This document shows, in pieces, positions 37,701-52,612 of a stretch of DNA of 64,000 nucleotides. Made by a program: the position numbers and the translations under genes. The DNA is from Patagioenas fasciata. Lineage: Eukaryota; Chordata; Aves; Columbiformes; Columbidae. How positions within the stretch are numbered: position 1 is the stretch's first letter; each line of letters starts with the position of its first letter. The stretch is taken from contig NC_092520.1 of NCBI RefSeq assembly GCF_037038585.1, forward strand, positions 145,265,104 through 145,329,103, in the 5' to 3' direction. The notes beneath the pieces are model-generated. The model was not told the origin of the DNA. It saw nothing but the letters and a program-made list of their open reading frames with translations, and ran no database searches.

Positions 37701-38410
37701 TCTCACTTGGTGTCTTGCAGCCAATGTAAACATACTGAAGTCATATGTTAGGGACATAATAGCTAGGTGGCTACTTCCAGAGGCTGAGCGTTTAGGGTTA
37801 TTTAAAATTATTACTTTCAACAAAGTTTTTTGTTGATCATTATGTATGGTCTATAAGCTTTTCTTTCCATTCCGACTCATCTTGTTATATCTGTCTGATA
37901 CATGAAGAACTTGATAAGTGGGACGAAAGAAACTGATTTTGCACAGAAAATGTTTGGCATACAGGCACCTTTTGAACTCTGAGGCTTGAGTTACAAGCCT
38001 TGGACTTTAGAGGAAGGGAAATACCTTTCATGTCGACAGTAATTTTTAAAGTGAATTTGTATGAGATAAGTTTCCTCCCATTATTGTAGCCTTGTTTCAG
38101 TCTTGAGAAGTTTAAGATGATGTATATTTTCTTTTAGAAAACGGAGATGTGGGAGAGCGAGAAGACTGAGGAAGACATGGAAGAGTATATCTGGGAAAAC
38201 AGCCGCTCTCAGAAAAATGCCTTGGATACACTACTTCGAATAAAAGCCTCAGAGAACGTCAGTGATGTAACTAAGGAAGAGCTTCTTGCATCTGAAGTCG
38301 TTAAGGATTACAGAAACTCTGTAATTGCACTTAAAAATGAAGGTGAAACAGAAAATAACATGTCTCGATATAAGGAATCTGTGAAGAAACTATTGAATAT
38401 GCAAGCATAA
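13623..38410 (+). CDS. MRPS35: MRPS35, mitochondrial small ribosomal subunit protein mS35 (8 coding exons)
   Basis: The gene encodes mS35, a protein of the small subunit of the mitochondrial ribosome, which acts in the matrix in translating the mtDNA-encoded respiratory-chain proteins. Joined coding exons are 13623-13776, 16148-16191, 17791-17958, 18365-18425, 21302-21441, 22168-22277, 24007-24076 and 38138-38410: 1020 nt, 339 aa, slightly longer than the human protein (about 323 aa). All introns are GT-AG and phases agree at each junction. Residues 1 to about 55 are Ala/Arg/Ser-rich with no acidic cluster at the start, as in a mitochondrial targeting sequence. From about residue 68 the protein follows the vertebrate mS35 pattern ([32 protein letters not shown]). 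The conserved MRP-S28-type region (Pfam family from memory) spans roughly residues 145-250, with [17 protein letters not shown] and [10 protein letters not shown]. The C-terminal 90 residues are charged and probably helical. No frame break was found, so the gene looks intact. Confidence 0.95.
13777..16147 (+). other. MRPS35: MRPS35 intron 1
   Basis: Phase 1 intron of about 2.4 kb with GTGAGA donor and a TTTTTTTCTTTCAG acceptor. Its 5' part continues the CpG island to about 13920. It contains an antisense CR1 fragment (14066-14505). The remainder shows nothing I recognise. Confidence 0.85.
14066..14505 (-). mobile_element. CR1 LINE 3' fragment, antisense, in MRPS35 intron 1
   Basis: On the - strand this reads as the C-terminal end of CR1 ORF2 followed by a short 3' UTR and an octamer tail (AATCATAGAATTATT on the + strand at the left edge). 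Characteristic antisense words such as CACCTCCAGGGATGGTGACT and CTTTTCTCCAGGCTGAACAG are present. The copy is 5' truncated and carries stops and indels, so it is inactive. It matches the 18.9 kb copy in subfamily features. Confidence 0.9.
16148..16191 (+). CDS. MRPS35: MRPS35 coding exon 2 (44 nt)
   Basis: A very short exon that completes codon 52 (Ala) and codes residues 53-66, a basic stretch [14 protein letters not shown]. Borders are TTTCAG|CTTC and AGACAG|GTAAGT, both strong. The phase (1 in, 0 out) is what exons 1 and 3 require. It corresponds to the basic, poorly conserved segment just before LPPRTEK in human mS35, so its placement rests on splice sites and phase more than on sequence identity. 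Confidence 0.85.
16192..17790 (+). other. MRPS35: MRPS35 intron 2
   Basis: Phase 0 intron of about 1.6 kb between GTAAGT and TTTATTAG. It contains the solo ERVK-type LTR 16970-17416, in the same orientation as the gene. The rest shows nothing recognisable. Confidence 0.85.
16964..17422 (+). mobile_element. Solo ERVK-type LTR with 6-bp target duplication
   Basis: The LTR is 16970-17416 (447 bp), starting TGTGGAGAG and ending TCTCTACA, with TG...CA ends. AAAACT is repeated exactly on both flanks (16964-16969 and 17417-17422), and a 6-bp duplication fits beta- or alpharetrovirus-like integration. A TATA-like element lies near 17245 and an ATTAAA signal at 17309-17314, both on the + strand. A perfect 9-bp inverted repeat with a 2-base loop lies at 17042-17061. 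No gag, pol or env remains, so it is a recombination product. The LTR resembles ERVK-class LTRs I know from songbirds; the family name is not certain. Confidence 0.9.
17791..17958 (+). CDS. MRPS35: MRPS35 coding exon 3
   Basis: Codes residues 67-122, in phase at both ends. It starts with [15 protein letters not shown] and includes [11 protein letters not shown] and GNLELMK, which align nearly without gaps with human mS35. The acceptor TTATTAG is weak in pyrimidines; the donor ATGAAG|GTAAGA is good. Confidence 0.96.
17959..18364 (+). other. MRPS35: MRPS35 intron 3
   Basis: Phase 0 intron of 406 bp with GTAAGA donor and CTGTTTCAG acceptor. Nothing else recognised in it. Confidence 0.9.
18365..18425 (+). 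CDS. MRPS35: MRPS35 coding exon 4 (61 nt)
   Basis: Codes residues 123-142 ([20 protein letters not shown]) plus the first base of Asp143. Too short to stand out as an open frame; identified by protein similarity and splice sites (TTTCAG|ATTCC, TTAAAG|GTGAGA). Confidence 0.95.
18909..19190 (-). mobile_element. CR1 LINE 3' fragment, antisense, in MRPS35 intron 4
   Basis: The + strand shows the reversed CR1 end: AATCATAAAATCATTTAGG, then the 3' UTR, then the words CACCTCCAGGGATGGTGACT and GAAGAAATTTTTCCTAATAC. About 280 bp remain, 5' truncated, with many substitutions. Confidence 0.88.
19340..21058 (+). mobile_element. Decayed sense CR1 LINE with endonuclease and RT remnants
   Basis: Broken ORF2 pieces appear in order on the + strand. 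From about 19390 to 19840 the end of the APE-type endonuclease can be read ([15 protein letters not shown], then [10 protein letters not shown] and GNSDHG). Traces of the linker and start of the reverse transcriptase follow to about 20280. The RT C-terminal part lies at 20480-20845 ([38 protein letters not shown]), then the 3' end of ORF2 to about 21055. Compared with the copy at 29.7-32.6 kb, the catalytic core of the RT is missing or unrecognisable and there are many stops and shifts. It is an old, dead, internally deleted copy. Confidence 0.82.
21060..21172 (+). mobile_element. Short CR1 fragment
   Basis: The segment GACTGCATCTGGAATACTGT followed by a GTACTGTTTTGGGG stretch corresponds to the [13 protein letters not shown] region of CR1 ORF2, which belongs upstream of what precedes it. 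It is therefore a separate fragment or a rearranged piece of the previous copy. Confidence 0.6.
21302..21441 (+). CDS. MRPS35: MRPS35 coding exon 5
   Basis: Completes Asp143 and codes through residue 189: [20 protein letters not shown], then [13 protein letters not shown] and [10 protein letters not shown]. This is the start of the conserved region shared with other mS35 proteins. Borders are TATACAG|ATTTC and TTAAGA|GTAAGT; the frame leaves in phase 0. Confidence 0.97.
21530..22075 (-). mobile_element. Old avian endogenous retrovirus LTR fragment with tandem units
   Basis: The segment resembles a widespread avian ERV LTR that I recognise by phrases such as CCAATTACTGTCATGGGCAA, CAGACTTGACTTGGGGAAAT and CCAATCAAATCAAAGTAG. 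Its right part (about 21905-22070) has around four imperfect units of about 45 bp, each with a CTCCAGTGTGAGTCC-like core. CpG sites expected in younger copies read TG or CA here, so it is old and was methylated. Orientation is my inference from memory of the family. Exact ends and a target duplication were not found. Confidence 0.65.
21905..22070. repeat. Degenerate tandem units of about 45 bp in the LTR fragment
   Basis: Related cores occur at roughly regular steps: CTCCAGTGTGAGGTCC, CTCCAATGTGAGTCCT, TTCCAGCATGGATCCC and TTCTAGTATGGGTCTC. Three of the four units have a following TGCAG or CAGGAG word. Divergence between units is high. Confidence 0.7.
22168..22277 (+). CDS. MRPS35: MRPS35 coding exon 6
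   Basis: Codes residues 190-225 ([20 protein letters not shown], then [16 protein letters not shown]) plus two bases of Arg226. This is the most conserved block of the protein. Borders are TGAAG|GTGAAA and GACAG|GTACAG. Confidence 0.97.
22278..24006 (+). other. MRPS35: MRPS35 intron 6
   Basis: Phase 2 intron of about 1.7 kb with GTACAG donor and ATTTTCAG acceptor. I see no mobile element or other feature in it. Confidence 0.85.
24007..24076 (+). CDS. MRPS35: MRPS35 coding exon 7 (70 nt)
   Basis: Completes Arg226 and codes to Trp249: [20 protein letters not shown] then ESW, almost the same as in human. Borders are TTTCAG|GTGTCC and TCTTGG|GTAAGT; leaves in phase 0. Too short to appear as an open frame of its own. 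Confidence 0.97.
27480..27594. repeat. T/G-rich low-complexity tract
   Basis: An irregular mixture of TTTG, TTTTG and TTTGG words about 115 bp long. It opens long lysine- and asparagine-rich frames on the - strand that are not genes. Confidence 0.9.
29681..32560 (-). mobile_element. Well-preserved, 5'-truncated CR1 LINE, antisense in MRPS35 intron 7
   Basis: About 2.9 kb of CR1 on the - strand: most or all of ORF2 and the 3' UTR. ORF1 and the 5' UTR are absent, as usual for CR1. At the 3' end the - strand ends in about two copies of an ATACTGTG octamer (29681-29696), the tail type of this CR1 group. The 5' border is uncertain; similarity to CR1 ORF2 is clear up to about 32480 and fades by 32560-32600. 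Only two frame breaks disturb ORF2, so the copy is much younger than the other CR1s here. It lies against the host gene's direction. Confidence 0.92.
29760..32560 (-). pseudogene. CR1 ORF2 (endonuclease-reverse transcriptase), broken by two frameshifts
   Basis: The product would nick target DNA and copy CR1 RNA at the nick. An APE-type endonuclease reads from about 32480 to 31650, with TNARS, ITETWW, GDFNFPD and SDH catalytic-site motifs all present. A frame change near 31650 leads to the linker and the first half of the RT, with motif A FSKAFDTV at 30801-30775. A second change near 30745 leads to the rest, with motif [12 protein letters not shown] near 30656 and the catalytic FADD at 30563-30552. 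The natural stop follows FLCDLT at 29760. No in-frame stop was seen inside the three segments. The shifts make it a pseudogene, but the catalytic residues have not decayed. Confidence 0.9.
33181..33245 (+). repeat. Worn tRNA-like SINE remnant
   Basis: The segment GCCATAGCTTAGTGATTAGA followed by GCATG...GGGAGAGACAGGTTTAGAGCTC reads like the head of a tRNA-derived SINE. TAGCTTAGTGATTAGAG fits a pol III A box and GGTTTAGAGCTC a decayed B box, about 31 bases apart. Comparable heads occur in MIR-like and reptile tRNA SINEs. It is too degenerate to be a working tRNA gene. Family and right border are not determined. Confidence 0.5.
38138..38410 (+). CDS. MRPS35: MRPS35 coding exon 8 (last coding exon)
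   Basis: Codes residues 250-339 and the TAA stop. It includes [20 protein letters not shown] and, near the end, [12 protein letters not shown], matching the C-terminal part of human mS35. The segment is rich in Glu and Lys and probably forms helices. Acceptor CTTTTAG|AAAACG joins in phase 0 to exon 7. Confidence 0.97.
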   Translation, partial: KTEMWESEKTEEDMEEYIWENSRSQKNALDTLLRIKASENVSDVTKEELLASEVVKDYRNSVIALKNEGETENNMSRYKESVKKLLNMQA

Positions 38411-38624
38411 CCATGAGAGCTGACTCTGCAGGTACATCTAATTATTATAGAAATATTAAACTACTGTGTTAATATTTCTATATGATATGGTTCTATAATT
38501 ATTCAGAACCTTAACCAAAAATATGAAACTTGACGATGACTTAATTTAAATAGTTATCAGATTTTTCTTTACCACTGGATTTTCTTGTAAACATAATTTT
38601 CCTGTCTGTGAACCTTGTTCTTTC

Positions 38625-38630
38625 AATAAA
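38625..38630 (+). terminator. MRPS35: MRPS35 poly(A) signal
   Basis: AATAAA lies 215 bases after the stop codon and is followed within 30 bases by a GT/T-rich stretch (GTAAGTTTTGAGTC, then TTTGTGACTTG). This is the first good signal after the stop, so the 3' UTR is probably about 230-250 nt. Confidence 0.8.
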
Positions 38631-38650
38631 GTAAGTTTTGAGTCATATTT

Positions 38651-41600
38651 GTGACTTGAACATTGTATTCTGTGCTTTCTTAGCTTGGGAGATCCTGGCT
38701 CAGTCCTCTGCTTAATATCATTCTGACTTCTTGCACAACTTGTTTTGGCTTATAACTTAGAGCAACAGTGTCAAAAATGATGAAATTATTTGGGCTCCAA
38801 GTTCCATTAAATAAGAATCTCAAAGTTAAGAGTTCTAAACTTTCTAAATGCTTTTCAAATGTCACTCAGGCTTTTCTCTATTTTTGTACTCCTTATCTGT
38901 AAAATAAAAATAACGTTGCTTGAGTAATTTTGGAGAGATGTTGAAGCACACTGAGCAGTGCGAGGTTCTTGCTTATCATGAGGGCTAATAAATACCATGA
39001 ATAAAACCACCTCTCCCTAAAATGATCAATAAAAACAAGGTAGAAAAAGGGTTGGTGAACTAGCAGTTATTTACAGGATACAAAAGTGAAGAAATAAAGG
39101 AAGAATGGTGAGAGTTGCTGGAAGTGAGAGCTGGTGGTGAGCAGCTTAAATAGGAATGGACTGAGTCTTGGTACCCTGAGGCCTGCTGAGTTGTCTCTTG
39201 AATGTACCCAGGCTCTTCAAGGAAAAAAAAAAGAAGTTTGTAGCACTCAACTTCTGTGAAGCACGGAGAAAGAAAACATGGATGTTTATCTTATATTGGG
39301 TAATTTGTATATGAAAGGGATTTATTTGAAACGCTGGAATCATAGGTGACTTTTATTGCTTTCTCGTGGTTAAGAAAAAAAAAACCCTTAAAAATATCAG
39401 CTTGGAAGGATGTAACTCTATTTTCGCTTCTATTGTACCTTTTTGGCTTACCAAGATTTCAGCTTAGATAGAAAGCCTTCATTTTCTGGAAGAGATAGGG
39501 GGAGTTTTTATTCATCAGATGTAAGAATTCTGCCCACCTATAGAAGAACCTAGCATGTGGCCCTGCCAGCAAGTCTTTTGAGAGGAAACAGCGTAAGAGT
39601 AAGAACTTGAATATTAAAGTGTAATTGATTTCTACCGAGTGACTCACTGCTAGGATTTTTTGTTGTTTTGTGTTGATGTACAGCCAAAGGCTGTATATAT
39701 TCCCATTTCCAAAACATTTTCAGTTTTGGAAGAATTCTTCTTAGGTAGAGATTGTTGTCATATGGCAGAAGACTGAGTTTAATGGAGCTTGTTACTCACT
39801 ATGGGAATTTGCCAGAGACTTAGCTAAGATTGAAAATGCTTGTCCTGTAATCCCAATTTTGCACTGACTTGGTTATTTAGTGATCAGTCCTCTTAGAAGT
39901 GGATTTTTAGCAGAAGCTTCGTATGGGGAAAGTTTTTGTTGTTAGAAGGTTGTTCATTTATTCATGGATAAGGGGAGTAATGTTTAAAATTGTCATTTGA
40001 AATAGTAGATCTGTGTAATTCCTAATCTTTTTGAACAGCCATGAAACCAGAATTACTGAGGAAGTAACGGCAGTTTGACTCAGTGAATGGTGTGGATGGT
40101 AGAAGTTATGTCTGGCTTTATTCCAAAGGCGGTTTGGTTCTACTATGTACACAAGAGAAATTTGTTTCCTTAATTAGCTTTGTCAGTGCTTGCATAAGGA
40201 CTGGCGTACCAGCATGCCTGTGTGACTAACTTCTGTTGTGCAGTGACATGTCTTGTACCAGACTCTCATGAGTAATGCCCTTAAATGTTTTAAGAAACCT
40301 AAAATCCCATAAGCTTGCTTTTCTCCATAAAGTCATTCTTACGTATTCAGGACTTAGGAGCACCTGGTAAAATCCTCTATGAACCAGGGGAAAATTCAGT
40401 TTTTCTTCGCTCTTCGTAGACTTTAAATGGACCTGAGGAGAACTCTTAATGAAAGTTGTAGTTAAAATAATGGTTTGACTTTGCTAGTAACAATGTCTGG
40501 TAGAAAGAACAGCACAGCAAGGTAAATTGACTTTTTGTTTCATTTCATTAGTATTTCTTTAGCTTCACAGCTGATTCATAGAAAACCTAAAACGCACAGG
40601 CTTCTAGAATTGCCGCTGAAGTGTTCATGCCTAGCTTATATACACTCTATAAATGTTCCAAGAAATACAGTCAGGATGAAAGGTGGATGTCTCCTGAGTG
40701 CCAGGACACTCAAATGTCTCCATCAAGAATAGACTGAACAATGTTGGGGCTAATTCACTGTGTTTCACAACCATATCCATCACTTACCATCTAAAGTTAG
40801 TTGCCAAAGATGCCAGTTTTCTGGTAGTATGGGGCTTAATGTCCCTGTGGCTATAGAACACTTCGCCAGCTGGCGTTAGAAATCTGAAAGATTGACCTCT
40901 AGCTTTCATTTTCAATGTCGTCTTCACTTCCTCTGCTTGCTAAGAAACACAGGAGCAAAATGAATGAAAATCCTTTGTAATCCTCTTAAGTGCTCAATCA
41001 AGCTTCTAGAATCAAAGGCAATATAAAACACAGTTACAGTTGTGCTTTTTACTAATGGTTTCTATGTTGCGGTACAGAACTTGTGTAGAGTGGTGGACTG
41101 GATCAAAGGTAGCCTGAGTTAGTTTTAGAGTTCTTTGTCATCTTGGATGTTTCTCTTCCTGTTTTTCTGCTTTTCCCTCCAAACTGTGATTGAGGGTGGC
41201 AGTATTTCGCTGTGATACCTAGCACACTGGAATCTGAACTCCTGTGGGAGCCTTCCCAAGCTCGATGATGTATATTATAGCGTGTGTTTTTATGAACTAT
41301 ACTACACATCTTTATTTTCCTGTATAATACTCTTGCAGACCATCTCATTGGAGACCTGCACTGAAATTTAAAAACTCTGAAGAGTTAAAGAGTAATAGAT
41401 TTAGGTAAAGTAGCTCTAAAGCACAGTAGTAAGTACATCCTTAGTAATGGTTGCTTATTAATGTATCATGTACATTATAATGTAAATTCATTACTGAGGT
41501 GTGTATCCCTCTATATATACCTGTGTGTATATACATTCTTCTGTTACATGGAAACGTTTGTGTTACTCTTACACACACAGTATCTAGAGGCATTGGCTGT

Positions 41601-44600
41601 CTCCATAGGTAATTCCTTTACTGGTATTTAGTGTCCAAGAGGAACATGGAGCTAGTTCATGACAGCCCTGACCTCAGGCAACCCTGTCCATTGTAGATTG
41701 AAACTTGAGCAGGAAGGCTACTATATGTACTTCTTTGCGGTTGCTGTTCTAACCTCCAAGTAGCAGATGTCTAATTTCAAATCCAAACACTTGCCCCCGC
41801 AAACTGGAAAAGTTAGTTCCTTACGGCAAGGAAAAATAAGCTGTCTCCGATGGAAAAAAAGCTCACACGAGTTAAGTTCTTGGCCATCTGGAATAGTTGT
41901 GATGCATAGTTTTGCTGGTGCTGTTGAGGAGACTAACCTTTCTTTTATCTCCCATGTAAACATTCCAAAGAAAGGTTGAGATCTGATGCTTGGTCAAGCT
42001 GGAAAAGAACTTGCTTTGTCAGTATTCTGGCTAATTTTTGCATCCTAGAAACTACTGTAATCACTGGCATAAGATACCTTTAGTAAACAGTGTGCTGAGA
42101 GTTGTGAAGTGAAATGTTCATAGTGTCACTAAATAGTTTATTGAGATTGGTTGTCTATGTTCTGTCGCACTTTTGCCCTTTAAAGAAGGGCTGTCAGACA
42201 CTAAGAATAATCTCTTGCTGAGATTAGACAAGGCCTTTAAAAAGACATATTTCAGTCTTTGGCAAGGCAGGTAGATGTTACAATTACGTGTAACTTCACC
42301 AAGCCCTAAGACCCGAATGTGACTGGCTGTGTGTGAAGAGTTGGTAAACCCCTGCAGATAATCTCATGGTCTCCAGGGAACTAATTTTTACTCCTGACTG
42401 GAGCTGACACTTTTTATCCTGTTTTCATGCATAGCATAGCTATGAACACAACTATGAGATAAAGGGATAGTTGCCTAAAAAAGGATGTGCTGTCTGGACA
42501 AACCGTCTTTTGACCCGTTTCTTATTTTCCCTCATACTTAAAATGTATGTATTTATTTTCTTGTGAATCTCCTAGTCTGTAATAAAATGTTTCAGCTACT
42601 GTGCTTTAAATAACCCTTTTACTGGCTGTTTTTTTTATATGCCAATATAGTAAGAGGACTCCCCAGAACATGATCTTCTGTATTCTCATCATTCCATCCA
42701 GACCTGGAAGCATTTGTGCATGGGACAGATATAAATTTTCACTTCTGTCTCGTTTTCTGGTGCATATCAAGGTCCTAGCTCCATTAGATGATTCTACAGA
42801 ATGTAATAATGAGAATTACGATCAAAGGAGCCTCAAGGTGCCATTAAGTGCACTATGCAGTCACTCATCTAGAGATGAAGATAGCCATGGACACAAGGAA
42901 TGACTGACTTGCTGCAGATCACACAGCTGATCAATGATCAGATAGAAGTTACTTTTCTGAGAGGAAAAGGAGGTGGAAAAAAGCAGCTATTTTAATAGTA
43001 TATTACCTATGACATATTTCCATTAAAACTAATGCCTTCTTGCAGAGATTTGTGTTTTGGCCATGTTGGAGTGTATCATGTCCAGCAAAAGGATTTCTTT
43101 GTTAGTCTTTTCGTTTGCAGGTGTACAACATCCTTAATGTAAGAATAGCAAGTTCTCACTTTTTCAGTAGTGTATTGCCTTTAGAAAAAAAGTATTCTGT
43201 TAGTAGTATCCATCCTTTATAATTAGCTTTTCTCCTTTTTTTTTTTTTTTTAATTCAAGCTGCTATAGAGGTTCATTTAAAGTGAAGGAGAAGTGGCACA
43301 GGCTGGAAGAAACCTAGCACTGTTGACTTTGCAGTACTCCAGACCATCAGCAGATGCTTTGTGGGGCATTTAGGTAGCAACCCAGCCTGAACAGGAAGAG
43401 TCAGGTTAAGAACGGATATTAAGGATCTGGGGAATGAAAATAGTGTGAGTAGTAAAGGTATTGCGATATGTTAAAACCTGCCTCAGTGTTCAAGTAAATT
43501 GCATAATATTTATCTGAAACCAGCAATATCTTAACTGTACAGGAGGAAGAGAGACGGGATGTCCCATGTTCAGTTCTGATGTTTTCTGTCTTGAATGTTA
43601 CCCGTTGACATGGGTATTGCAAGACACCAATACTGCAAGAACTGTGTTGCCTTAGACATGCATCTTGCATATGTGGCTTCAAGTTCAGCAATACTTTATA
43701 AATATATATGAGGGATTTAAGCATATTCCCTTATTTTATATGCATGATTAAATAGAGTTGATCAGAAATGCATTCTTCTCAGTACAATAAATAGGGAACA
43801 GGTACCATGTTACAGTATTACTGCCTCAAACTGTTAAACAGTTCCGTAAATCATACATGAAGCAGGGAGAAAGAGATGTTGTGCACTCTCTTTATAAGCT
43901 GGAAAATTGAAAAAATAAAATATTTATATTGAAATTAAAACAAAAAAAAAAGAACTATGAAACAACTAAATATAACGCAGAATGCATATGCCTCTGTAAC
44001 TGAAGGCAATTAATATTCAACAGTGGGTGGCAAAACTCTAGGCTAAGGAAAATGAAACACATTATCCAGCTGAAACTATGGGGAAATTTTTAGGTAAGCA
44101 AAACATAGTTTTTCTACTTGAATTGGACTAAGCTGCCTGCATGCGAATTTTCTATCCTAAAAACTACATGCAATTATGTAGCAATAATAACCTTAGTATG
44201 TTCCCTGATTTTAATTATGAATTTTATTTGGAATTCAGTGCTGCACGGTCTTGAAAATAAAGTTTGTGCAGTTTGAAACACCTTAATTTCTCAGGTGACA
44301 TCTTCTCTTTGTCCAGGAGCTATTGAGACTATAATGTGAACAAAAGCAGAATTGTAATGGCTCCATTCAGTCTGAAGAAAGGTATCACAGTGCAGATCTA
44401 GTTGTATTACAAAGTATTTTTCTAACTCTAGGTTTAGACTTTCTAACTCTTACTCATAACAAAAATGCAGTGTTCTTCAAAGTGTGGTTTTTGCTGAGCC
44501 CTTCCTTGACAGGAAATATACACTTCATCATTTTGATTGTTTTGACCATTTCAAACAAAGAGACAACTTCAGAAGACACTTATGTATTACTTCATTACAT

Positions 44601-46880
44601 TGGATGTGTATTCATGCGGTAGCAAATAGACAAGCTGAAAGGTAACTAGCTGGGTTTTGGATCTGCTTTTGATATATCTACATTTCAGGTGTAAGTTGGT
44701 TTTAAAGTGTGTTTTCCTTGGTTACATGATTTTAAAAATTATGAGGAGGAGAAAAATAGTTTAAAAAAGGCACTTTCGTTGCAAATCGATGTGGCAATGC
44801 TGGCTGAAGTGTTTTGTGGGAGAATCCTATGACAAACTGTGCTTGTCATCAGTACTGAGTAAGGTGAAAAGTACCACAGATTGACTTGGAGCATGGGGTT
44901 AATCAGTTTGTTTAGTTAATATTTGACCCGGCTGTCATGATGTGTGAAGCATCCCAGTGTTATTTGTGGTACACATCAAAACATACACTTCACAAACTTT
45001 TAATTTTCTGATTAAGACTTTGTAACTGAAAATCAGTTATGCCTGTGTTTTTAACACAGAAAAGGTGCTTCGCTGAGCCATGAGCATTTCCTTCAGAATT
45101 TGGTTGGTAGAGCACTGTACAAAGAAAAACCTGAACCACATGGTCTACAGCTTCTAGTCTGAAAAAAAGATTGAACTGATGGTCTCAGTGCACATCACCG
45201 TACATGTAAGTTGCAGAGAAAGGATATAAAGCACATCACAGTAACTGACAGGTTGAGAAACTGAGTTCCTCCTCTGACATATGCGTGCCTTTCTTTCCTA
45301 ATAAAGTCAGACCTGAGACTTTCCCATTTTGGGAAGATCCTTGAAGATGACTTTCAGATGATGAGTACATGAGAAATATATTTTTTCTTTACAATATCAC
45401 CACATTCTCACATTCAGCTTTTGATACAACATAGAGCATCTTGGTTCCTTTCTCCCAGTTCCTTTCCTTCTGGTGTTAAAAGCCTGGAAAAACAGTACAT
45501 GTCAACCTCCTCTGACTCAGAAGAGCCTTTGGAGTCTCATCATTCTTAGTTGACATTTTTAGTAATAGTTAAACTATGTGCTCAATTCAGCCACATAATG
45601 AATTAGAGAAGTGCAATTTGCTGATAAAAATCAGCTTGTTCAAATTTAGAGTACATCATGCAGTGGGTACACCTCTAGAGTTTGTATCATTTTACATGTA
45701 AGTGTAGAACTGCCCTTAAAAACAAATCATACCTAATTCTATTTTTTCTAGCTAAAATAGAAGGAATTTCTTTTATGTTAGTTCAATGGATTAAATAACC
45801 TTACTCCTATAAAAATTCTTATCCTGTGACAGTCTCTCTTCTATTACATATCAATTAGCGTACAAGGTCAATCTAATACCATAAACAAGGGTTTTTTTAA
45901 AACTTTGGTTTTCTAAGCTGCAGTGCTGATCAATGTGGGCAAAAATGCAATTTTAGAGTCGTTCTGAAACCAACCTGCTCAACTGTAATTATGTATTCAT
46001 GTGGCCTTACAACCTCATCACCGTAGTCTTTGAATGTTGCATGAATCTTACTAGTTTTAAAATCATTTTCTGCCACATAGAATGACAATCAGTTTTATTC
46101 TTTCCTTTTATAACGTTTACACTTGTCTGGGCAATAGAAAATTCTTACAGCAAGTGAAGGAAGTGAGAAACTCTGAGCCATCGACAAGTTTAAAAGGGGA
46201 AGAACAATTCTGATTACTGTTGAAAATGTTTGCTTTGCTAAGCAAACTTCCTGAGTAAGGTAAGGCAAGGAAATACCTTCCTACCTTGTTGATCTAGTCG
46301 CTTGATTTATATTCAGGAGGAGCACTTTTATGAGCAGAGTACGAAAAAAAAAAAGGATTTTTTATTATAAAGCTAAATTCTATAGCTTTCAAAACATTTT
46401 GTCTATTCCTGTGCAACATATATTAAATGACTATTCCCATTTTAAAAGGAAATGATGTAAAGGATAAATATAAGTAGGCAAGAACAAGCAAGTCAAGGTG
46501 GACAACACAGATTGATGCTGTGGTTGCAAGGCTTGAACAAATGTTAGCCACATTTGTGTTTTCCTTAGCCAGTAAGAGAATGTATTTGTCAATGCATTGC
46601 AGAGCAAGTAACTTTACAAAAGCACTTGAAGTGTGAAGGTGCTTCTGTGAGGGCTTGAAAAACAGTTGAAGTGCTTGTTATCAGAAGAGTGAAGTGAGAA
46701 GTGGGGTAAGAGTAAAGCATAAACATTGAGTGATCAGATTTTGTGGTAGGAGTTAATGGAGTTCAATAGTTCGGGGGACTTGGGTTCTTTTAGGTGCTTT
46801 TGTTTGAAGAAGTAAAGAGTGCTGGTGAAATTGTTTTATCTCAATATTAGGGATAAATAGAGAAAAAGGTGAATCTAGAA
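38651..46880. other. Intergenic DNA between the 3' ends of MRPS35 and MANSC4
   Basis: About 8.2 kb between two convergent genes. No open frame with familiar content, no CR1 tail and no LTR were seen. There are a few A- or T-runs (39224-39233, 43238-43252, 43938-43951). Confidence 0.6.
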
Positions 46881-46886
46881 TTTATT
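46881..46886 (-). terminator. MANSC4: Candidate MANSC4 poly(A) signal
   Basis: TTTATT on the + strand is AATAAA on the - strand, about 465 bases after the MANSC4 stop. I saw no closer perfect signal. Use of this site is inference. Confidence 0.45.
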
Positions 46887-47351
46887 TAGAGAAAAATGGT
46901 CAGTTTTTACAGAAACAATGAGATCCTAAGCAATTAAAGGATTATTAGAGTTAAATGATTTTATGATGCTATAAAACTGTTCAGTTTTACTGATTACACT
47001 TATACTTTTGTCAGGTTAAAGTCAGGGGAAAGGATACATACAGCTGCAGTGAAGCTGCTCACTTAAGTTAGGGAAAGTGTATACTGTTTGTTAGCCTTTA
47101 GTCGGGGTCAGATTATGAACCAAAAAGTGCTCTTAACACCTCTGAGAATGCACTGGGAGCTATAAGTGTGTATTTCTTAAGTAAGGGGACAAAGCAATTG
47201 TGTTTCATCTGTAGAGAATTAAGTTACAAGTGGAAGATTCTGAAGTCATCAGTTAAAAAATTTATCTTTGGTTCTGTAAAAGAAATAAGCTAGTATATAT
47301 GCTTCATTTTTAAAAAGCTGTTTGTTCTAAAACAAGGATGTCAACATTATT

Positions 47352-52612
<5,261 letters not shown>

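Larger units (their letters stand above)
24077..38137 (+). other. MRPS35: MRPS35 intron 7 (14 kb)
   Basis: Phase 0 intron, by far the longest of the gene. It contains a T/G-rich tract (27480-27594), a large antisense CR1 (about 29681-32560), a tRNA-like SINE remnant (about 33181-33245) and T- or A-runs near 35219 and 35336. The other parts (24.1-27.4, 27.6-29.6 and 33.3-38.1 kb) show nothing I recognise. Acceptor is TATATTTTCTTTTAG|AAAACG. Confidence 0.85.
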